Positions 62,074 to 64,000 of a DNA stretch of 64,000 bases are shown piece by piece; the first letter of the stretch is position 1; every line of letters begins with the position of its first letter. The position numbers were made by a program, and so were the translations under genes. Below the pieces are notes generated by a model. The model was not told the origin of the DNA, did no database searches, and saw only the letters and a program-made list of their open reading frames with translations. The stretch covers positions 100,865 to 164,864 of the forward strand of contig JACTTZ010000001.1 of NCBI GenBank assembly GCA_015660915.1, given 5' to 3'. Source of the stretch: Methanomicrobia archaeon (lineage in GTDB: Archaea; Halobacteriota; Bog-38; Methanoflorentales; Methanoflorentaceae).

Positions 62074-62165
62074 GATGCTCCTCCAATTAGTGTGCGAATT
62101 GTCCTCCTGATATTTAACGGTACAGCTCAAGCAACAACCAGCGTGATTGAGTTCTCGCGCGTCAA

Positions 62166-62837
62166 TCAGGCAAGTCTTTGGAGAGCGTCGGCTAACTTGG
62201 GAAGGATCGTCATGGGGACGCCGACGATCAGTTCGTCTTCGCTTACCTTCGCGTATTTTCGGGAACCGGAGCACCCGAGGGTAAAGTTTATGCTATCTCT
62301 GACGAGGGGGGCAGCTACCGCATCGCCGCACAACGATTGAATTCCCGAGAAATCGGCAGTATTTCTCGAATGCAACTCATAAACGTTTGCCTGCGCGATC
62401 ATCATCGCTTGGCGAGGGTTAACGAGGAGCACAACCACGTCAGGCTCAAAGGGAGTCTCGGCAAGCGGGGAGTATGCCGTCGCATAGGTTTTGAAGTCGA
62501 CGCGGGGAATAGCTTGCATGGTCTCACCGGCGTGGTCGACAGAAGAGAATCTTCCGAGTTTGTAGTAAAACTCGCCAGACTTGATGTTTTCCGGTATCTC
62601 GATTACGCCGAGCATTCCGGCGCCGCCTTTACAGGCGTGCTGTTCGACCGTTGCGTAGAATTTCGAACCGCGGCGCGCCCTCTGCACCATTTCGCAATGG
62701 CGTAGCACCTCGTTTATGTGATTCAGTCCTTCTGGAACTTCTGACTCAGTTCGAATGAGTTTGACCGCCACGGGTGAGCCTTTCAGGCCTAAAACACTCG
62801 TGAGCTTGTCGGACAGTGCAGCGTAGTCTAGGCTCAT
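62166..62837 (-). CDS. DUF169 protein within the F430 gene cluster
   Basis: A 223 aa protein of the DUF169 family, function unknown. Family marks are SPVAVKLI near residue 19, CEMVQRARRG, QHACKGGAGMLG, VVVLLVNPRQAMM, LCGDAVAAPL and LGCSGSRKYAKV. The four conserved Cys sites suggest a metal or tetrapyrrole ligand role, but that is inference. It lies between mfnB (73 bp) and cfbA (92 bp), all on the same strand, which ties it to F430 or methanofuran synthesis by context only. Confidence 0.85.
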   Translation of the reverse strand: MSLDYAALSDKLTSVLGLKGSPVAVKLIRTESEVPEGLNHINEVLRHCEMVQRARRGSKFYATVEQHACKGGAGMLGVIEIPENIKSGEFYYKLGRFSSVDHAGETMQAIPRVDFKTYATAYSPLAETPFEPDVVVLLVNPRQAMMIAQANVYELHSRNTADFSGIQSLCGDAVAAPLVRDSINFTLGCSGSRKYAKVSEDELIVGVPMTILPKLADALQRLA

Positions 62838-62910
62838 ATCATAAACATAGCAGCGTGAACAGTAATAGTTTGCTGCAGCATTCGATGACGTGGTGTCCCT
62901 CAGTAGGCAA

Positions 62911-63624
62911 TCACGCCTGTTTAGCCAGTTCCACAAGGGCTCTGACGTTTTCGGCCTGTATCGTGCCGGTCAATCGGTCGCCGTGCGAACAAGCTGCGCC
63001 ACGGATTCCAACGATGTCAGCGCCTACATGCTTCAATGCAGGAATTTCTGGCAGTTTGATTGACCCTGCGAGGGCAACCTGTAGGTCTCGAGTGTGGCCA
63101 TTATCGATGAACTGCTTGCAGGAAGCTTCGTCCATGAAATCGAAGAGGCTATTTCCATCCTTTATGAACGTATCGACCATCACGACGTCGCAGTCCGCTC
63201 TGCGTGCTATGTCGGGCAGCAGAAAAGGATCGAGAGTCGCTGCCCGGTGAAAGTCTGCGTATCCCGCGAGGACGACTTTGGTCCGCGTGTCGAATTCCTT
63301 TACCGTTCTCGTTACGTGCTGCATCAAGAAAATCGCTTCATCTACGGTTTTGGACCCTTTCAGCCCTACTTTGACGTAGTTAGCTCCAGAGACAGCTGCA
63401 CCTAGTGCGGCCAACGAGGCGGAACCGGGAAGATGCGGGAAATCACCGATCGTTGCGCTCACTTCGATCGAGTGCGGCACAAGGCTCCGAATCTGTCTTA
63501 TGACCCATGGAAAGTTAGCCCCGAGTGATCCTTCTATCGGGTTTTTGACGTCAATGATGTCTGCGCCCCCATTCACTGCCTCTCTCGCCTCAAATTCGTC
63601 TTTGGGACTTATTAATACCTTCAT
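62911..63624 (-). CDS. mfnB: (5-formylfuran-3-yl)methyl phosphate synthase
   Basis: Condenses two glyceraldehyde 3-phosphate molecules to the furan precursor of methanofuran. The 237 aa TIM-barrel shows MKVLISPKDEFEAREAVNGG, read in one piece, DVKNPIEGSLGANFPWVI with the first catalytic Lys, YVKVGLKGS, VVLAGYADFHRA and VDTFIKDGNSLFDF, matching MfnB. The tatata box at 63653-63658 puts the mRNA start about 5 nt from the ATG at 63624, supporting this start over the longer frame to 63690. Confidence 0.95.
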   Translation of the reverse strand: MKVLISPKDEFEAREAVNGGADIIDVKNPIEGSLGANFPWVIRQIRSLVPHSIEVSATIGDFPHLPGSASLAALGAAVSGANYVKVGLKGSKTVDEAIFLMQHVTRTVKEFDTRTKVVLAGYADFHRAATLDPFLLPDIARRADCDVVMVDTFIKDGNSLFDFMDEASCKQFIDNGHTRDLQVALAGSIKLPEIPALKHVGADIVGIRGAACSHGDRLTGTIQAENVRALVELAKQA

Positions 63625-63977
63625 ACGCAAAGGCGAGATGAGATTGGAAGCATATATAACTTTTGAGTGATAGGAGGCCGCTGCGTTCATAAAATCGTCC
63701 TCGCGACATTTTTATATAAAAAGTAAAATAAAAATTTAAGCGGTTTTTTTTTCGAAAATCTCGGCAAAAATTATTTTATTGATTCTCCGCATTTTACCAG
63801 CACAAGCTTAATAAACTATGAAATTGAACATAACTTAAACCCGGAGTATGCTCCATGCTAGGTGAAACATACAGCTCGTCATCGTTTTACGATAGAGTTG
63901 TATTCAGTTATTTTTCAGTCCCAGTTTTCAGCATACAGAGTAGTTCGTATGGCAGTTAACTCCGTGGAGGGATAGAA
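63625..63977. other. AT-rich divergent region between mfnB and mcrB
   Basis: 353 bp with strong AT bias between 63705 and 63830. Minus-strand tatata at 63653-63658 serves mfnB. Plus-strand candidates are tttatataaa (63711-63720) and cttaataaac (63807-63816), which would give mcrB leaders of about 235 or 140 nt. A small hairpin ggag-tatg-ctcc is at 63843-63854. No open frame, tRNA or box C/D RNA was seen. A long leader before mcr genes is a common situation. Confidence 0.55.
63653..63658 (-). promoter_or_regulatory. TATA box of mfnB (near-leaderless)
   Basis: tatata predicts a start near 63629, five bases upstream of the mfnB ATG at 63624. Confidence 0.6.
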
Positions 63978-64000
63978 ATGCCAAAATTTGAAGACAAAGT
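63978..64000 (+). CDS. mcrB: Probable methyl-coenzyme M reductase beta subunit (N-terminus only)
   Basis: Only 23 bases are inside the window, reading MPKFEDK and a partial Val codon. This agrees with the MAKFEDKVD start of McrB in hydrogenotrophic methanogens. The ribosome site ggaggg (63966-63971) is 6 bp before the ATG and the leader is long and AT-rich. The F430 genes directly upstream on the other strand make an mcr operon likely. The call rests on seven residues plus context; the sequence beyond base 64000 would decide it. Confidence 0.6.

Noticed and set aside
62038-62340. Frame antisense to the DUF169/cfbA junction, and N-terminal extension of cfbA through it
   Set aside because: cfbA is complete from 62073; the extension is not chelatase-like and overlaps the DUF169 3' end.
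63843-63854. Hairpin ggag-tatg-ctcc in the mcrB leader as an RNA switch
   Set aside because: A 4 bp stem is too weak, and no larger fold was evident by eye.

Overview
The window is a gene-dense euryarchaeal chromosome segment from a methanogen or an anaerobic methane/alkane oxidiser. The evidence is the content itself: archaeal information-processing genes (topoisomerase VI, MCM, NMD3, TFS, ABCE1, L7Ae/S28e/L24e), the methanogen-type O-phosphoseryl-tRNA synthetase, methanogenesis marker protein 8, four coenzyme F430 biosynthesis genes, the methanofuran enzyme MfnB, and at the right edge the first codons of what looks like mcrB. A CcsA/ResB pair for c-type cytochrome maturation suggests a cytochrome-bearing lineage (ANME-like or Methanosarcinales-like). 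The exact lineage cannot be settled from sequence reading alone. No insertion sequence, prophage, CRISPR array or transferred island was seen, and genes are packed with short gaps and frequent 1-4 bp overlaps.

Layout. 0-4 kb: dihydroorotase tail, topoisomerase VI A/B, a lone Lrp-type effector domain. 4.0-4.5 kb: tRNA-Leu(CAA) and an apparently complete C/D box sRNA gene with its own TATA box. 4.5-8.6 kb: JAMM protease, FAD synthetase, aminotransferases, lumazine and riboflavin synthases. 8.8-13 kb: purE, thiC, an MBL hydrolase, a GIY-YIG protein, a core methionine synthase. 12.8-17 kb: Taw2-NMD3-DUF424-MCM. 17-19.6 kb: archaeosortase A, archaetidylserine decarboxylase, archaetidylserine synthase and MptD as one overlapping unit. 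19.8-25 kb: TFS, TrmJ, purine/MTA salvage, phosphopantothenate synthetase, NreA. 25-38.9 kb: GAPDH, PGK, methanogenesis marker 8, Cys/Met metabolism, LysRS-I, CutA, site-2 protease, PEP carboxylase, RibB/RibK, SepRS. 39-46.3 kb: radical SAM, DUF2551, two complementary cis-prenyltransferase homologues, MobA, CcsA/ResB, DUF92. 46.3-53.2 kb: MscS, ABCE1, EMC6-like, RqcH, the L7Ae operon, ferredoxin. 53.2-57.8 kb: GMP synthase subunit A, small regulator, RNA-processing MBL protein, shikimate pathway, MoaC, DJ-1/PfpI. 57.8-64 kb: cfbB-cfbD-cfbE-cfbA, DUF169, mfnB, then the divergent mcrB start.

How the genes fit together. The right end supplies the F430 cofactor and a methanofuran precursor next to the enzyme that uses F430. 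Five riboflavin/FAD genes lie in three places in the left two thirds. The 17-19.6 kb cluster joins lipid-head-group synthesis to the enzyme that anchors surface proteins to lipid. The 40-46 kb cluster looks like polyprenyl carrier-lipid synthesis by a two-subunit enzyme. The 47-53 kb stretch is ribosome recycling, nascent-chain quality control and ribosomal proteins.

Most notable: the C/D box sRNA, whose 12-nt guide could target the anticodon loop of a tRNA-Met; an apparent ATA start codon in mptD overlapping the previous stop as ATAA; an HxH in place of HxC at the zinc site of the methionine synthase; the split cis-prenyltransferase motifs; a DUF169 gene inside the F430 cluster; and box C/D-like motifs upstream of the L7Ae gene.
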